A DNA stretch of 64,000 nucleotides, taken from Nymphaea colorata (lineage: Eukaryota > Streptophyta > Magnoliopsida > Nymphaeales > Nymphaeaceae). Below are positions 40,448 through 54,100 of this stretch, piece after piece. Under the pieces are notes generated by a model. That model did no database searches, was not told where the DNA came from, and saw only the letters and a list, made by a program, of their open reading frames with translations. A program made the translations under genes and the position numbers. Numbering within the stretch: position 1 is the stretch's first letter; each line of letters starts with the position of its first letter. The stretch spans positions 498,001-562,000 of the forward strand of contig NC_045148.1 in assembly GCF_008831285.2 (NCBI RefSeq), read 5' to 3'.

Positions 40448-40590
40448 ATTGTCCTTGACGGTATCTAAATCCACCATTTCGATGGTACAGAAAAGAACCA
40501 CAGGCAAGACACAGAACTGTTGTCCTTGCAACCAAACGGTATCTAAATCCACCGTTTCGATGGTACAGAAGAGAACCACAGGGAAAACAT
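40448..40590. repeat. Tandem duplication, period about 78 bp
   Basis: ACGGTATCTAAATCCACC followed by TTTCGATGGTACAGAA and GAACCACAGG occurs at 40458 and again at 40536, with a few substitutions and a small indel upstream. In one frame it gives a repeated peptide, VSKSTxSMVQKRTTGKT, but there is no other sign of a gene. Confidence 0.85.
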
Positions 40591-41183
40591 TTGTGTTCGT
40601 TTAGAACTCCTCCCACGACCTAGGCAAGGTGAAGTAACATATTTGAGATTCTAAAGGACGTCATGGGGGCATGAGTTGGATGTCGGACACCAAGCAGCCT
40701 TGATAGCCAGCAAGCAACCAACTGGAGACCACTCCAACAAAAGTGAAACCCACAGAGATTCTAGGGAGGAAGCGAAAGGAGAAACAAATTGAGTGCAAAA
40801 AGGATTTTTGCGAAGGACAACCACAGGAGCCAGGATAACCCTTTCTCTTCCAAGGGTTTGCATGAAAACTAGTTATATAGGGACTTTCCCATTGGCTTTA
40901 AGTTCGTATTATCCTCCCGTAGGGAGGAAGGGTGCAAAGATGATAAAGACACAGGAGCTCTCTCGAGGGCTAACAGTAGTAGACATAAGAAGGGTGTTGG
41001 TAGACTATATCACAAGACTGCCAAAATTAAGGACATTGTAAGTTTTGGGCTCTGTCGACAAACATCAATCTATAAGAAGGCAAGAGGAAATAATCCCACT
41101 CTGGTTGGCTTCAAGTCTGAAATGAGTACACAACTAATGGACGCTCCTTTGGATCCTGATGCAGGAGCAGGCCTAAACTAACA

Positions 41184-44100
41184 ATGAAGTTTCTTTTATG
41201 AAATCTCATAGGCATGGCTCAGGGGTCGGTTAGAGTTGACCCCAGATCCATGTTGTTTGAATTCACTCTAGGTTTTACTTCTTTTTGGACATCTTTAGAT
41301 GTCTGGAGATGCAATCGAAGGTTTGCTTTATTGCTCGCAGAGTTTACAAGCCCACTAAGTTTCAGTCCTGCAATGAAGTGTTTGAGCATCTCAGTTCCTT
41401 CATGCGACCCCTTCAAGGTCCTCGTCTGCTCAATGGGGACTTCAATGCCATGTCTGGCCCAAATGATAAACTAGTAAGTACTCCATTCCAGCATCTTATC
41501 GGTTCCTTGACTATTTTTTGGTTAACTACATGATGAAGACTGTCGAACCAGCACCGACATTTCACATGGTCCAACCATAGATGGGAATGGGCTAAATTCG
41601 TATGTTGGCTAGATTTGTGTCTGATCAATGTTAATTGGTTGTCATTGTGGGGTCTTTCCATTAATCTAAAAAATCCTCCCTAAAAATACCTCAGATCACT
41701 CTGCTCAATGTGAAATTGGATTCACAAATGTGACACCATTTTGGGATGTTCAGATATTTTAAGTTTTAGGAGAGGATGTTTGGTTCCATGGATGTCATAA
41801 CAAGTCTGCGTATGGGTGTGCCCTCTAGTTAGAGTAATTACCGAACTTGAAGTTACTAGATCTCACCTTGCGAAGTGGAAGAGGGAGGTGTTGGGACACC
41901 CAACTGATGGTCTTCAAAGCATTCACTCGGGGCTAGATGAAGCGCAGCAGAATGCAGACCAAGGAGAATTGGGAGCTTGGATTTTGGTTGCACCTCTTCA
42001 TCAATAACTCCATGACACGATGGAGGAGGAGGTCAGCTTACCGAGACAACAATCCCATGTTAGGTAGCTTAAGGAGGACAATAAGAACACTTCCTATTTT
42101 CAAGCAGTTGAAAATGACAAAGGTACTAAAACTAGCATTGAACTTCTAGAATCGAGCAATTCTTACACCATGTTTTTGAGCTCCGTCCGGGCAATTTGTG
42201 ATAACTTCAAAGGGCTTCTCACCACGGAGGAGGGAACATGTGACATCCCCTGGGATTGCAGTTATGGCCTCAAAAGTGACATGGGAGGAATTGGCCCAGC
42301 TCAAGAGTCGTGCTTCTATGCAAGAAGCCAATGAGATTGTTTTCTCTTTTAATGTAGACAGTGTGTTCGGTCCGTATGGCTTCCCATCCTCCTCCTTTCA
42401 ACAGCATTGGCAGGCCGTCGGCCAAGATTTTGCCTTCACACTTGACATCATCATCAAGTCCAAGAAGATTGTTTGGTAAATGACTTGTCTTTGATCATTC
42501 TCATTCCAAAGATGATAGAAGCTACATGCATCCAAGAGTATCGTCTTATTGATCTGTGTAGTGCAGTTTTAAATTCATTTCTAAACTTGTTCCAAATTGG
42601 ATGAAACCCATCCAAAAGGCAGTCATTAGCCAAGGTCAATTACCCTTTTTAACAGGTAGAAAGTTTGCCAACAATGTTGTTCTGGCCCATGAGATGGTTG
42701 ACTCCATGAACTGGGCCAGTCAAGCTTCTTGTTGTCTGAAACTTGGCATGGCAAAGGCTTGTGGCCACATCGATTGGACGTTTCTCTCCAGCTCTATTTT
42801 AGGTGGCAAGTATCCTGGCTAGCATATTCACAGCTTCAATTGTTGCAATAGCAAACGGTTCCCCTCATGAATACTTTGATATGAAGAGGGGCCTCCAGCA
42901 AGGGGATCCCTTATCCCTCTGCTTGTTCATTATTATTATGGAGATGTTCTCTTGTCTCACTTAGGAAAAAGGGAATTCTGGTAAGATCAACTCATTTCAC
43001 CTTCCTCAAATGGGCGGAGGACTTCCTACTCTTTCCTATTTAGATGATGTAGTCTTGTTTAGCAAGGTTGAGAAGGGCTCCATTTTGGAAGTCAAAGGGT
43101 GATTGGTGATGGACGTCCATGTTGGATTGAGTAAAAATCCTAACAGGTAAATTATTATTGGTTAGTTTGTAGGAATATCATAGCCGACCATCTATTTTTG
43201 GGGAACTTTATGGTGGAAATCTGCAAAGCTCTAGTTAGCAAGGTGGACAAACGATTGTCTTCGTGGAAGACTGGGATTCTTACTTTTGCTGGCCAGCTAG
43301 GCATCCTTCAACATGTCAATAGTCGCATTATAGATTTCTGGGATTCGGTTTTTTTTTTTTTTTAATCTCCCAAACCTAGTAAAAAACATACTACAAGCAA
43401 TAATGGTGACTTCCCTTTGGGGTGAGGTTGTTAGATCGCATGTCAAGCATCAATTTAGTTGCATGAACCTTAGCAAACCTCAAAATAAAGGAGGGACAGG
43501 CCTCGGTGACATGTTGGGCAGGAATTTCGCGAAAATTGTTTGCTTAGTTCCTAAGATCTGTCTGAAGGAGACAAGATGGCCTCAGTTTGTGCAGCATACA
43601 TACCGTCACAACAAGAGTTTTTGCAGTCTGGAGGAACAAAGCTTCCGCACAGTTCTTCTGAAAGATTGGAATGAAATTCAGCATGTAGTTCGACGAGAGA
43701 CTGGAGAATGAGTCATTTTTTTAAAGGGATCAATGCACTGGCCAATGTTTGGTAAGAAAAATGAATGCATATGAGCATTTTGGTAGCGGCTTATCCTTCA
43801 CAATCAAGGGCATTCTCAACCCTATCATCATAACACTAGAGCCTCGCAATATGCTACAATGCATGGGAGTAGAGAAACCCGTGAGATCTAGTGGTGCAAA
43901 CAAGTTACTACTCAATGGTAGACTTGTTAACAATCTTGTTTCTCAAGATTAGCAAGCTCTGGTCCACAAGAGTAGATCATAGGACAAATGGCAAGAATTG
44001 GTTTGGTTCTCTCAGCACACCTAAGGCGAAGTGGTTGGTTATTTTGCTAGTGTGAACCACCTTCCTACCTTTAATAGACTTCAAGGAAATGGCGTTCATT

Positions 44101-44350
44101 TGGCTAATAAGTGCTCCATTTGTAAGAAGCACGCAAATGACCAAAACCATATTTTGTTTCTCTTTAATTTCTCTGTGAATGTCTGAAAATCATTTCCTCA
44201 ATTTTAAAAGGAATCAAGCGTCGTCACACACAAACATAGCAAGAGAAATTCAATGGCGGATTGTAGCCAGCTTTAAGAGAGGGTGGTTAATGAAGAGTTG
44301 GAGAGTGGCTTTTCATACATAAGAAGCCGAGCAACATTGAGGTCGAGGTT
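41184..44350 (+). mobile_element. LINE copy B, a second and more decayed family
   Basis: The endonuclease begins at an ATG (41184) reading MKFLL*NLIGMA, which matches the MKFLSWNxRG start of plant L1-like endonucleases with a stop at the Trp. Endonuclease text follows (LLNGDFNAMSGPNDKL, near 41.43 kb). Reverse transcriptase pieces: FGPYGFPSSSFQQHW (42.37 kb), LTGRKFANNVVLAHEMVDS (42.65 kb), a degraded DM.KA motif, QGDPLSLCLF-like text (42.90 kb) and YLDDVVLFSK (43.04 kb). A zf-RVT remnant, RLQGNGVHLANKCSICKKH, lies near 44.1 kb. Frames shift repeatedly. Its sequence differs from the A family. The 3' end is uncertain and a poly-A tail was not seen. Confidence 0.85.
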
Positions 44351-44861
44351 CTAACCTTATTTGGAACAGGCGTTGGGATAGCTTCATGCAGGTTGTTAGG
44401 AATTCAGAGAGGGATGACTGACGAGTCTGAGCTTCAAGCATGGCCCCCATCAGGTTGCTTACTGGGTAAGTGGCCAGATTATTTTGGAAATGTGTGTCGT
44501 GTTCAAGTGGTTACAACTACAGCAAAAACCAGCAAAGTTGATGTTTTTTTGGAATTCGTAATGCTGAGGACTATATCTCATGGGTGCGTCGCACTGGTGC
44601 AGGTGCAGGTGTGGCACATCCCAAAACACTTGGGTGCAGAGGTGTGGCCAGAGCATATACATATACAGTTGTTTCTAAGCTTTTGTCCAAGTTTTTTAAT
44701 TACTATGAATAACGGCTTTTTAGTCCCAAATTTTAAAGGGTAATAATAATGTTATACAATTATCTGTTTTTTGTTGAAAACAAATTTTATAACAAAGTTA
44801 ATTTAATTATTTTATAATTTTATATTAAATAAATTATAATTATTTTATTGACAGATTAGAC
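44351..44861. other. Interval between LINE B and the MITE
   Basis: May contain the LINE B 3' region. A G-rich patch at 44580-44650 with repeated GGTGCAGGTG words is visible; otherwise AT-rich with no recognised gene. Confidence 0.4.
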
Positions 44862-45230
44862 TAGGGATGTCAACGGATCGGATTCGAATCGGATATACCC
44901 TTAACAATATCCACAATTTTGATTTGAATACGAACAAATAAAGGTTGTATATAAATCCAAAATCCAATTTCACAATTCGAATTTGAATTTTAAACTGAAT
45001 TGGACCATTTTCCAACACGCAAGAACCTTAGATATATAATATTTGTTTAAAAATAAATCTGATCTGAATCTATATCCAAATCCAATCGGATATTTATGTA
45101 TATCTAAATTCAATCTAATGTCATTTGATAATCCAAATCTGATCCAATTTCTTAATTAGATGTTAATTTTTTTCCCATATCCAATTCTTCATAATGGTTC
45201 GGTTGGATATCTGATCCATTGACATCCCTA
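44862..45230. mobile_element. MITE with hAT-type ends, 369 bp
   Basis: The ends are inverted repeats: TAGGGATGTCAACGGATC on the left and GATCCATTGACATCCCTA on the right. The flanking octamers GATTAGAC (44854-44861) and GGCTAGAC (45231-45238) agree at six of eight bases, fitting an aged 8-bp target duplication typical of hAT elements. The interior is AT-rich, repeats words such as AATCCAAATC and GGATAT, and encodes nothing, so it would need a transposase from elsewhere. Confidence 0.85.
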
Positions 45231-45238
45231 GGCTAGAC

Positions 45239-47240
45239 CCTGTTGTCCTCAAAGCGGAAAGAGGGAAAGAGAGGAGATAAAAAATTTAAAAGATATTACA
45301 ATTGGATGCCGCAAGAGTGAAGGTTAGAGCTGTTGTGTCTACACAGGTGCTGCCTCTCTTTTGAGAAGTCTGTCTGGCATAGGCTGAGGGGAAAATAGCC
45401 ATAAACAGCATCCAGCATTTGTCCATGAGGAGGTTTTGTCGGAGATGCAGGTTCCTTAAGATGAGAGACTCTAACAGGTTTCTAATCACAAACTGGCTGT
45501 GGTGGATGGAAGGTCCGGGGCACATGAATAGACGTTTTGATGTGCTTGAGGAACTGACGAGCAGGATACAGATTCTTGTGCACGAAGACACGGTTCCCTT
45601 CTGAAGAAATTGCCTTGATGCGATTGCAGTTTCTGTAATCTCATTTATTATGTCTTGTATAGCAATTTTTTATATTGACAGCTGTGTGCCGTAAAGTTTT
45701 TGTTAATAAGATGTTCTCTCCACTCACCAACAAGGATGTCTACCAGTTTAGAGTTTGACTTACATGAGCACCAGTGTTCAGCTCGGGTAAAATCGATGGG
45801 CACATGAAGAACAAATTTCATTTAAAAGAAAGGCAAACTAAAGGATTTGATGTAGAGACCTACCTACGTAAAAATAAAGGAGAAGCCCAATACACCAACA
45901 ACATCATTCAGAATATTAATGACAAAAGATTGTCGCGTACAGCTTGCACCGAGCTACCCGAGCCTAAACTAGCTAACCTCGACCTGTGTGCCCTACTCTC
46001 ACATGAGGCCTTCAAGTTCAAGGCAGTTCAAAAGCCCAATGCTTAGGATCCGTCCCTGTACACAATGTCGTAGGAACATGCCTAATGAAAATTAGCTAAG
46101 TCAAAAGCCACTGGAATCAGATTTTAGTCCAATCACCTCCAGTGCATATTCCCCCTCAGTTCAACTATGATCCACCTGACGAATTAAGGGACAAGCCCAA
46201 CTACTCGTCTTGCTGCCATCGACACAGACATTGATTTTTTTTTACTTCGACAGGCCCAAAACCTAGATAGTTGTTAGTGAAAGCCCGAGGCTGGCACTTG
46301 GGAGGCCGCACAAACTGTTCTTCATGTCTTACCTTTTCCCTTCAAAGTCCACAAAGTTATCAATTTTCACAGGCTCATCTTGCCTCTACCTTAAAAACAA
46401 ACAATACCCTTGATCAGGAAGCTTACATGAGTCTGCCGCTTAAGGCATTAGGGTAGAATCTAGTTGCGTATCAAAAACTCCGAAGCATCACATTCCTTTA
46501 TTAGCATTTTAAACAAGTTACGTCCAGTTTATCAACACATCAAGATCAGTGAAGATGTTTTCATTTTATGTCGAGTAAGAATCAAAGACAAGAAATTCTT
46601 TTAAACCAAAGCTTAATCCAACTTCAACCTGAAGTTGCATACAAAACAAGAAAGTGATATTAATTGAATCGTGTTTCACTGCATCAAGTAATTGAGCACA
46701 GGGTGCATCATCAGATAACTTCAACCCATTGACATCTCAACCAGTAGGTCTGAAGTAAATATAAATCAGACTGCATAAAATACAATCTATATTGAAAGTC
46801 AAACATACAGCAACACAGCAACACAGTCAGGTTTGGACAACTCGAAATTCAGAACCTAAAACCCATAGATTCACAAATATAAAAACTTTCCTTTCCTTTT
46901 TTTCTTTAGCTTCAGTGTGGAATTACAATTCTTAATACCACTCTTTAACCATTTGCAAGCAGAAGATACCACTAATACCAAAAACTCTCTCCCTCCCACT
47001 TTGTCACAACACAGACTCTAAACCCACTCATGTTCCATGCACATAGTATGGCAGCATGTTCGGTTGGAGAGAATAAACTTGAATATACAAGAAACTTGAA
47101 CAAACTCCGAGGAATGCTTTACAAGTCTTTGTATAGGCAGTGAAATAAATTTTCATGCATTGTTTACCGAAACTTCAATATAAGCAGCTAACAGAGAAAA
47201 GAACATTAGGTGGCTAAATAGTAGCAAAAGACTGCATATA
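45239..47240. other. Intergenic region with probable HEN1 3' UTR at its right end
   Basis: Short frames occur, the longest of about 100 codons (45286-45591, minus; 45774-46046, plus), but none resembles a known family. The stretch just below 47241 should include the HEN1 3' UTR; its extent cannot be set from sequence alone. Confidence 0.45.
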
Positions 47241-50200
47241 TCAATTGACGCCCCATTTCCATCTGACCTTGTAAGGGAGGGACATGTCTTCTTGAGAGCA
47301 TTCCTTTGGTGCTTCTTTTGTCGCTTTTCTTTGAAAAACTGCAATTTGAGATGCAAAACCTGGTTCAGTGTCAGCAGCTCCTCCCACACCACTGATTTTC
47401 ACACTGTAATTGTGCCTTGATGCAAGATCCACAGCCCATTGGTTGAATTGTAACCTTGTCCACTCAAACTTGTGATCATGGTTACGGAACCTATAAGGCT
47501 GTGCTTGTGCTATCTCTTCGAGGGCTTCGTCGGTGGAAATATTCATTTCTGTAGAACTTCTATGCAATATTGAGTTATATTCATGGTTGGGTGTTGAAAC
47601 TATAAGGATATGTGGGCAGAAAGTACTTAAGACAAGGTTCCCAAAAACACATGCTTGCTCCTCCTCCATATGTTCAATGACCTGCAAGAGAGCATGCTTT
47701 CTCAACTAAGGTTCAATAACGCACTTCAGAGTCATACTTGGGATGCATGTTCAATAACAAATTTATACGTTAATGTTCATATTTATTTAAAAAAAAAAAG
47801 TCTACCGGAATGCATTTCAAGCTCAATTTACGTCTAATTTTGCAGTTAGTGAATCCTAGATTAAACTTTCCAATGAAATTTAAGTTATTCCAATGAAAAT
47901 CCTTGATCAAACCTTCATTCTTGCCATCTTAACTGAAAAATATAGCCTCAATAGGCTCACAAGGAAACTCAACATGGACTGATTGAACCACATTAACATA
48001 ATTTCTCTTCCAGAGTCATAAGGCAAACAGTAGAGACTAAGCTAGATAAGGAAACCCTTTCTGGCCTCGGTTATCTCAATGAATTAGCCAAGACTATTGA
48101 AAACCAGGGTAACAAATGGGCAAAAATCTTTTCTTCCTTCAAAAAGGTTCAAATAATTATGGAAAAAAAAAGAAGAAAATTAGAAAGCCATAATGATAAA
48201 AAATGGACTTGATAGAACAAGAAACCATTTACGACCTAGTCAAGCATTCCTCCATTGCTTCAAAACATCCAAGCACAATAGGAAAAAATAAGTGATATAG
48301 ATGGCATGAATATATCAGAATGAGCACCTGATTCTAATTAAGATATAGTAGTCCAGGACTCCAGACACATAAAAAATGCATAATGGCTATAAATTTTAGA
48401 ATGATAAAATAGTGAAAGTTTTAGATTTCCAACATGAAACTGGCTTCAACCCAAAGCTTTCCTCTCAAACATGACACTATACAAGGGATTCCTCAAATTG
48501 TTCACACACAAATATTTGTAAGAGTTGTGTTGTAATCTCTTCCTGTAATCTGTTGTTTCCTTCTTTTCTTATTTTTCTATTCCATTCCAGTTGCAAACTA
48601 GCTGTAGTTTACATAAAGGGGCCCAATCCCTACTATTAGGTACCCTTTTTAATTACCATCCTATTAGCAAGAGAATTTATTTTGGTATTGCACTTGAGTG
48701 CCTTAGAACACTATTATTATACATTGTGAGTGCATGTGAAGAGTGTTCATAATCACATACAAACACATATATGTTTAATTTATATGTCTATATATATGCA
48801 TATGTGCTGCCATATAAATATATATATCATGTTAAATATATATTACACCTAGGTTAAACATTTATAGGTTGCAGTAAGCCTCAAAGTCTTACCTTCACAA
48901 TTTCTTAAAAAAGGTAGAAAAAATGTTTTCATGCCTACAGGATTCCAAAGTGAAGACACAACAACCTTATTGCTTATATATATGGACAATATAATTGTCA
49001 GAGGGAACTCAAATCAACACATTCAAGCTGCTGAAGATTTTTGAGCCAAAAGTTCAAGATGAACCGAAGAAATTTTCTTGGAGTTAAAATTGACATAGAG
49101 ATGATACTCTAATCCTAACCCATCTCAAGGACACACTTGCTTTATTGTGTGAACCTTACTGTCGGGCCATCAACTCTGCATTCAGAAAAGGGACTTTGTA
49201 CCATGATCATTCATAGCATCATTGATTTGTAGGTATGCTTCAATACTTTACTTTGACTAAACTACATACTGTTTATTCTGTAAATTAAGTATCCCAGTTC
49301 ATGCAAGAAGCAAAAGGCTGGGTAAGAGATATTTAAAGGGAATAACTGTGAAGAGAATTTGAGATATTTGAAGGGAATAATTGAGGATGCTATCCTCTCA
49401 GAAGAATCAACTAGGTAAGAGAGCCCATGAGTAGTTAATCAAGGCAGAGTGAGCAGGTGATCTTAATGAAAGAATTTGCTATTTTATCTTCATTAGGTGA
49501 ATAAAACAATGGCTGCCGCCACTGTGGAGATGACATGGGCCAGGCATTTATTTACAAAATTTGGGAACATGTGTCAATATGTGAAAATAGAAATCCTACT
49601 AATATACTTTTGAATACATACAACACAGTTTTATGAAGCACGTTGAGAAAGACCAACACTTCGAGAAAAAAAAAGTTGAAAAAAGAGATTGAACCTCCAT
49701 TTGTCTGCTCTAATATATAGTTTTTGACCAATTGATCAAGGGATTGACAAAACAAAGGTTCAGGTACTTAAAGAGCAAGTTGTTCATGGTTCAAGTCCAT
49801 GTACAACTTAAGAGAGAATGTTAAGATGTTCACATTGTGCCATGTCTCAGATTTGGGTCAGATCCAAAACTTATTGTACTTAATCTACATTTATATTAAA
49901 CATCCTTTAGTATGGCATTCTAATGTAATACGTTAGATGCTTTGAGGGGGACCTTTTGTGAGCTGCTGTAATAATCAAGAGGTATACAATGAAAGACATT
50001 TCACGTCCCTCAGTTCAGAATCCTGACCATTGAGCATCCTCTTCTCCTTCTCTCATTTTTCGTACAGAGATTGTGTCGACCGAGACATAAATATAACACT
50101 AGGCACTCGGGCCAATTCTGGGTCATGTTATTACAGCATCTTTTAGACTCTTGAACATAAATTATGCAAGTGTAGTGAATACACCCACATGAATGTATTC

Positions 50201-51126
50201 AAACCAGAAAACTGCAAGAATTGAACAATCATTTGTAGATAAAGCATAAAACAAATGACTAACAATCTTTATGTCTGCTAATACTATTTTTGCTTCTCAA
50301 AAGTTTCCCAAATTTTTTTCCAAATCATTTCCATTTTCTTCTTTTTGCTTTTGCTGTTGTCCCATAATGCCTGTGTTTTCCATGACTTCCCGTTTCTGCA
50401 TTTTTCTTTAAACCACTAATGCCTGAAATCCTTCCACGTTTATAATATTATAATACTAACCACAAGATTTGATCATTGAGCTAAAAGGATGTACAGATAA
50501 ACCGTGTGAGTTTTTATAACAACACCAACAGAAAAGATGTACCTCCAAACAAGTTCCAATATCAACTCCATATAATCGATGATCAAATTCTATGATTGAA
50601 CCTTCGTAAAGAACAACAGTTTTGAAATTTGTATGTTGCAGCTGCAATCCACTTTTCCTGCTCAAATTGGAATAGAGCGTCTGCCATATAAAAATAGGGA
50701 ATAGATTAGAGAAGACAAAGGAACATTCATTGCCTTATTGTCAAAGTAAGGCAAAAATATACTAACATAAAAGGATATATCAGAGGGAAGAGCCACCTGC
50801 ACGCATTATTTATTTTCATCTATTTATGACTAATCATCTGTAAGAACACAAGATAAGAAGGTGGAATGAAAAGTAACATTGCTTACACAGAACAACACAT
50901 GATTGCAAGATAAAGCACTTAACTAACTTCGCTCGTAACAAACTGTGGGAAGAGTGCTTTGATGTGTAGCAGCTACTTTCTGTTACCACAACTTGTGTCC
51001 TTTTTATTTGCATGTGCAATAGAGGGAGAAAGCTGCATACTAGAAAGCAACTTTTTCACTTACATGTGTTATATGACCTTTTCTCAAAGAGGAACTTGAA
51101 AGAGCCAAAGGCAGATTTACATGTAG

Positions 51127-51170
<44 letters not shown>

Positions 51171-54100
51171 TTTTGGTGGTGGACCAATTAGGTATCCCTT
51201 TTTAGGCTTCTTCTAATCCCTCCCCCATCCCTTCATCAACCCCAAATCATCATGGCAAATTGAGCAGTTAGGTATTCCACTCGGAGGTCTATCTTCATTT
51301 TCTTCCCTAAATCACATGGCTCATTGAGTACTACAGATGTCCATATCTAAAACCATCTTGGTGTTTGTCAGCCTTGGCATTTGATTCTTGTGCATGCTTT
51401 TGCAGCTTCAAACATTTAAACATCTTTTTAATGGTCCTGCTTAAACAATGTTGCTCATTCAGGTGCTAGTCCACAAAAAGAAACTAAGGCACTTTCCTTT
51501 TTGGAAATAAATTCGTCAGCAAACTTACAACCCAATATACTTCTGATGCATGCTGTGAAGTATGTTATATAATGTGTATGAGTCAAGTCAATAGTTAGTC
51601 ATATAACATTAAAAAAATCAGAAATTTATTTATGTTGCAAAACTAAAAATTAGAAAAGAAACATCAAGAAAATATGTTTTCTAAAAAATATATCACACAT
51701 AAACATAGCAATGAATATTAATCAATTTAACATCACAAAATGACATGACACATCAAGAAATAATGTTTAAGCATTACATATCATGAAATAAACTAGTCCA
51801 TGCAAATAGAAACTGAAAATGTGATAATTCGTCATTTTTGTCTTCATTCTCATCTTAATTTTCATCATCCCCTTCAAATTTAACATCCTGCCCAACATAA
51901 ATAGGCTCTTTCATCATCAATTATGCTCTGTTAATGTTGAAACATTCAACATCTACTTCCAAGAATACGGTGGCTAGTTTTCCAACCCACAAATACGGTA
52001 CCTCAAATTGATAGAAGTTTAGGATCAACTTGTTAGAAAATACTCTATTCTCTTTGACATCCACATGCACTGCATGTCTAACTGAAAATTTTGGTTGCAA
52101 AAATTTTAAGATTTGGGCAGGCATTCCCAAATTTAATACACCACATAACTATAGAGAAATGAAATACTACAATAAAAAACAAATAAAATTAATAAGTTAT
52201 ATTATGAATGATAAATTAAACTTTTGTGTATAATACCTAGAATTACTGTTGTTCTCTTCTGAATGGTTGCATATCTTCTCATGTCACCTCGACAATTACT
52301 ATATAATTTCATCCATTTTACTGAAGTAATATGCTGCTGCATGAAGGGCATGATAAACTTGTCCACTCCACTTTTCATCTATAATCCTTCATATAAAAAT
52401 ATACAAGTTTATTTCCCTCGAGGTTGCCTATAATAGCCTCTCTTGCTTTCTCTGTAGCTTCCTACTTCATAGAGATATCCCATGGCACGTCTATCTTTAG
52501 ATTATTTACTAATCTTATAGAGTTTAACCAAAGGAATGCTGATTTTTAATAATTGACATACAATTCCTAAAATTGACTACTGTTCATAGAGATATCCCGT
52601 GGCAGGTCTACCTTTAGATTCTTTACTGCCAACAAATCTTAAAGAGTTTAACCAAAGTATGCTGATTTTTAATAATTTGACATACGGTTCCTAAAATTGA
52701 CTGTTGAACACAATGTCCAAAACTTATCTTGAATTTCACTTACTAGCATGGCGTCATAGCCCATTCCTCATCTAAGATCATCTGCTTTAAAGTATTTCTC
52801 GTTTCACTATACTCCGTACTGTAAAAATCAGTTCACCTCCATTTGTATATTTTCTAATCAGACAATACATGAACATGACTATAAATGTATTTTGTGTTCT
52901 CTTGATAAGATTTTGTCTTATCTGTCTCACCAAGATCTTCAAGCATAAGATTGATGCAAACGGAGTTCAAGAGAATGGCATATACTTTGAAGCAAACATT
53001 CTACCTGCAGTTCTAAAATTTGTTGCATTACAGTGAATTCTATATATTTTCAGGTCCTAGTTCCCTCACAACATCATCAAAAAACACAAAACAGAATACT
53101 AATAACCAATGAACTATAAAAAAATATAATACTATTATGACAATTTATCGATATTTCTCTTTGTAACAGTCTGTCTGTCTGCCACAACATCTTCTCTGCA
53201 ACTTAAACTCATTTATTATAATATGTATCTACCCTCTTGCCATTGCATCAAGAATTTGTTCTCTCGATTAATGATACGATATCATTTTATACTCAGGGCC
53301 TCTAGAAGTAATTGTACGGTCATAGATTAAAAATGAAATGAGTTTATCACATTAATGGAACATTTGCATCATAAAAACCATCTCTCAACTGCATATTTGC
53401 CTCTTAGTTTGTCACATTAATGGAACATTTGCATCATAAAACCATCTCTCAATTGCATATATGCCTCTTCTAAATCTTTTGGAGTCATGGTTTTCCAAAT
53501 ATCAAGTTAAGAACCTGGAATAAGAAGTAAAAAAAGTTTTTGATTGAAGAAGAATAATTCAACTTATCATTAGGTGCTTTACCGTAACCCCTACCGCTTG
53601 GTCCACTTCTTCTCTTTCTGCGACTTCGAACTAGCCACATCTCTTTGGGTACTACAGGCTTTATTTTGTATTGCAGATGTGGAAACACTTGGAAATTTCT
53701 ATTGTAGCTTCCATTCTATGCAGCAAATGTTGCACTTCTTATACGAAATTGGATAGATAGTGTTAAGGATAAAAGGGAAACATAAAGGAATGAAAAATAT
53801 AAATTTTCAACTGTTTCTAAATCTGCAAAAAAAAAAAAAAAAAAAAAAGAAACCAGAAGGACATAACCAAGATGAGCAAGCTACAGCAGTGAATAACTTC
53901 TAGGAGCGATTATCAATATGTCATGTTCTGATGTTAACATTCTGATATTAACATTGTTTAATATGACAGAACATAGAACCTTTGATAAGAAATGCACCAC
54001 AGCAAACAGAAGAGAAAGGGCCTACCTGCCAAAACAAGAAACAGGACCGAGTGAAATGCAAAACAAAGGAAAAGAAAGCACAAGTCAAACCTTAGCAGCA

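Larger units (their letters stand above)
50681..54090 (-). other. HEN1 intron, 3.4 kb, with repeats and unassigned frames
   Basis: Donor GCTAAG|GTTTGA, acceptor TATATGGCAG|ACGC. It holds a CT microsatellite, two local tandem duplications and an A-run. Minus-strand fragments near 51921-52130 and 53220-53690 give short protein-like pieces that may be transposase remnants, but I could not assign a family. Confidence 0.75.

Noticed and set aside
44580-44650. GGTGCAGGTG-rich patch as a possible regulatory element
   Set aside because: Too short and without a known motif or partner; it may be the decayed LINE B tail.
45286-46046. Two frames of about 90-100 codons between the MITE and HEN1
   Set aside because: No recognised motif, overlapping frames on both strands, and no splice or composition support.
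51921-53690. Possible transposase gene in a HEN1 intron
   Set aside because: Short pieces look protein-like (e.g. FYQFEVPYLWVGK), but I could not tie them to a family or link them into a frame.
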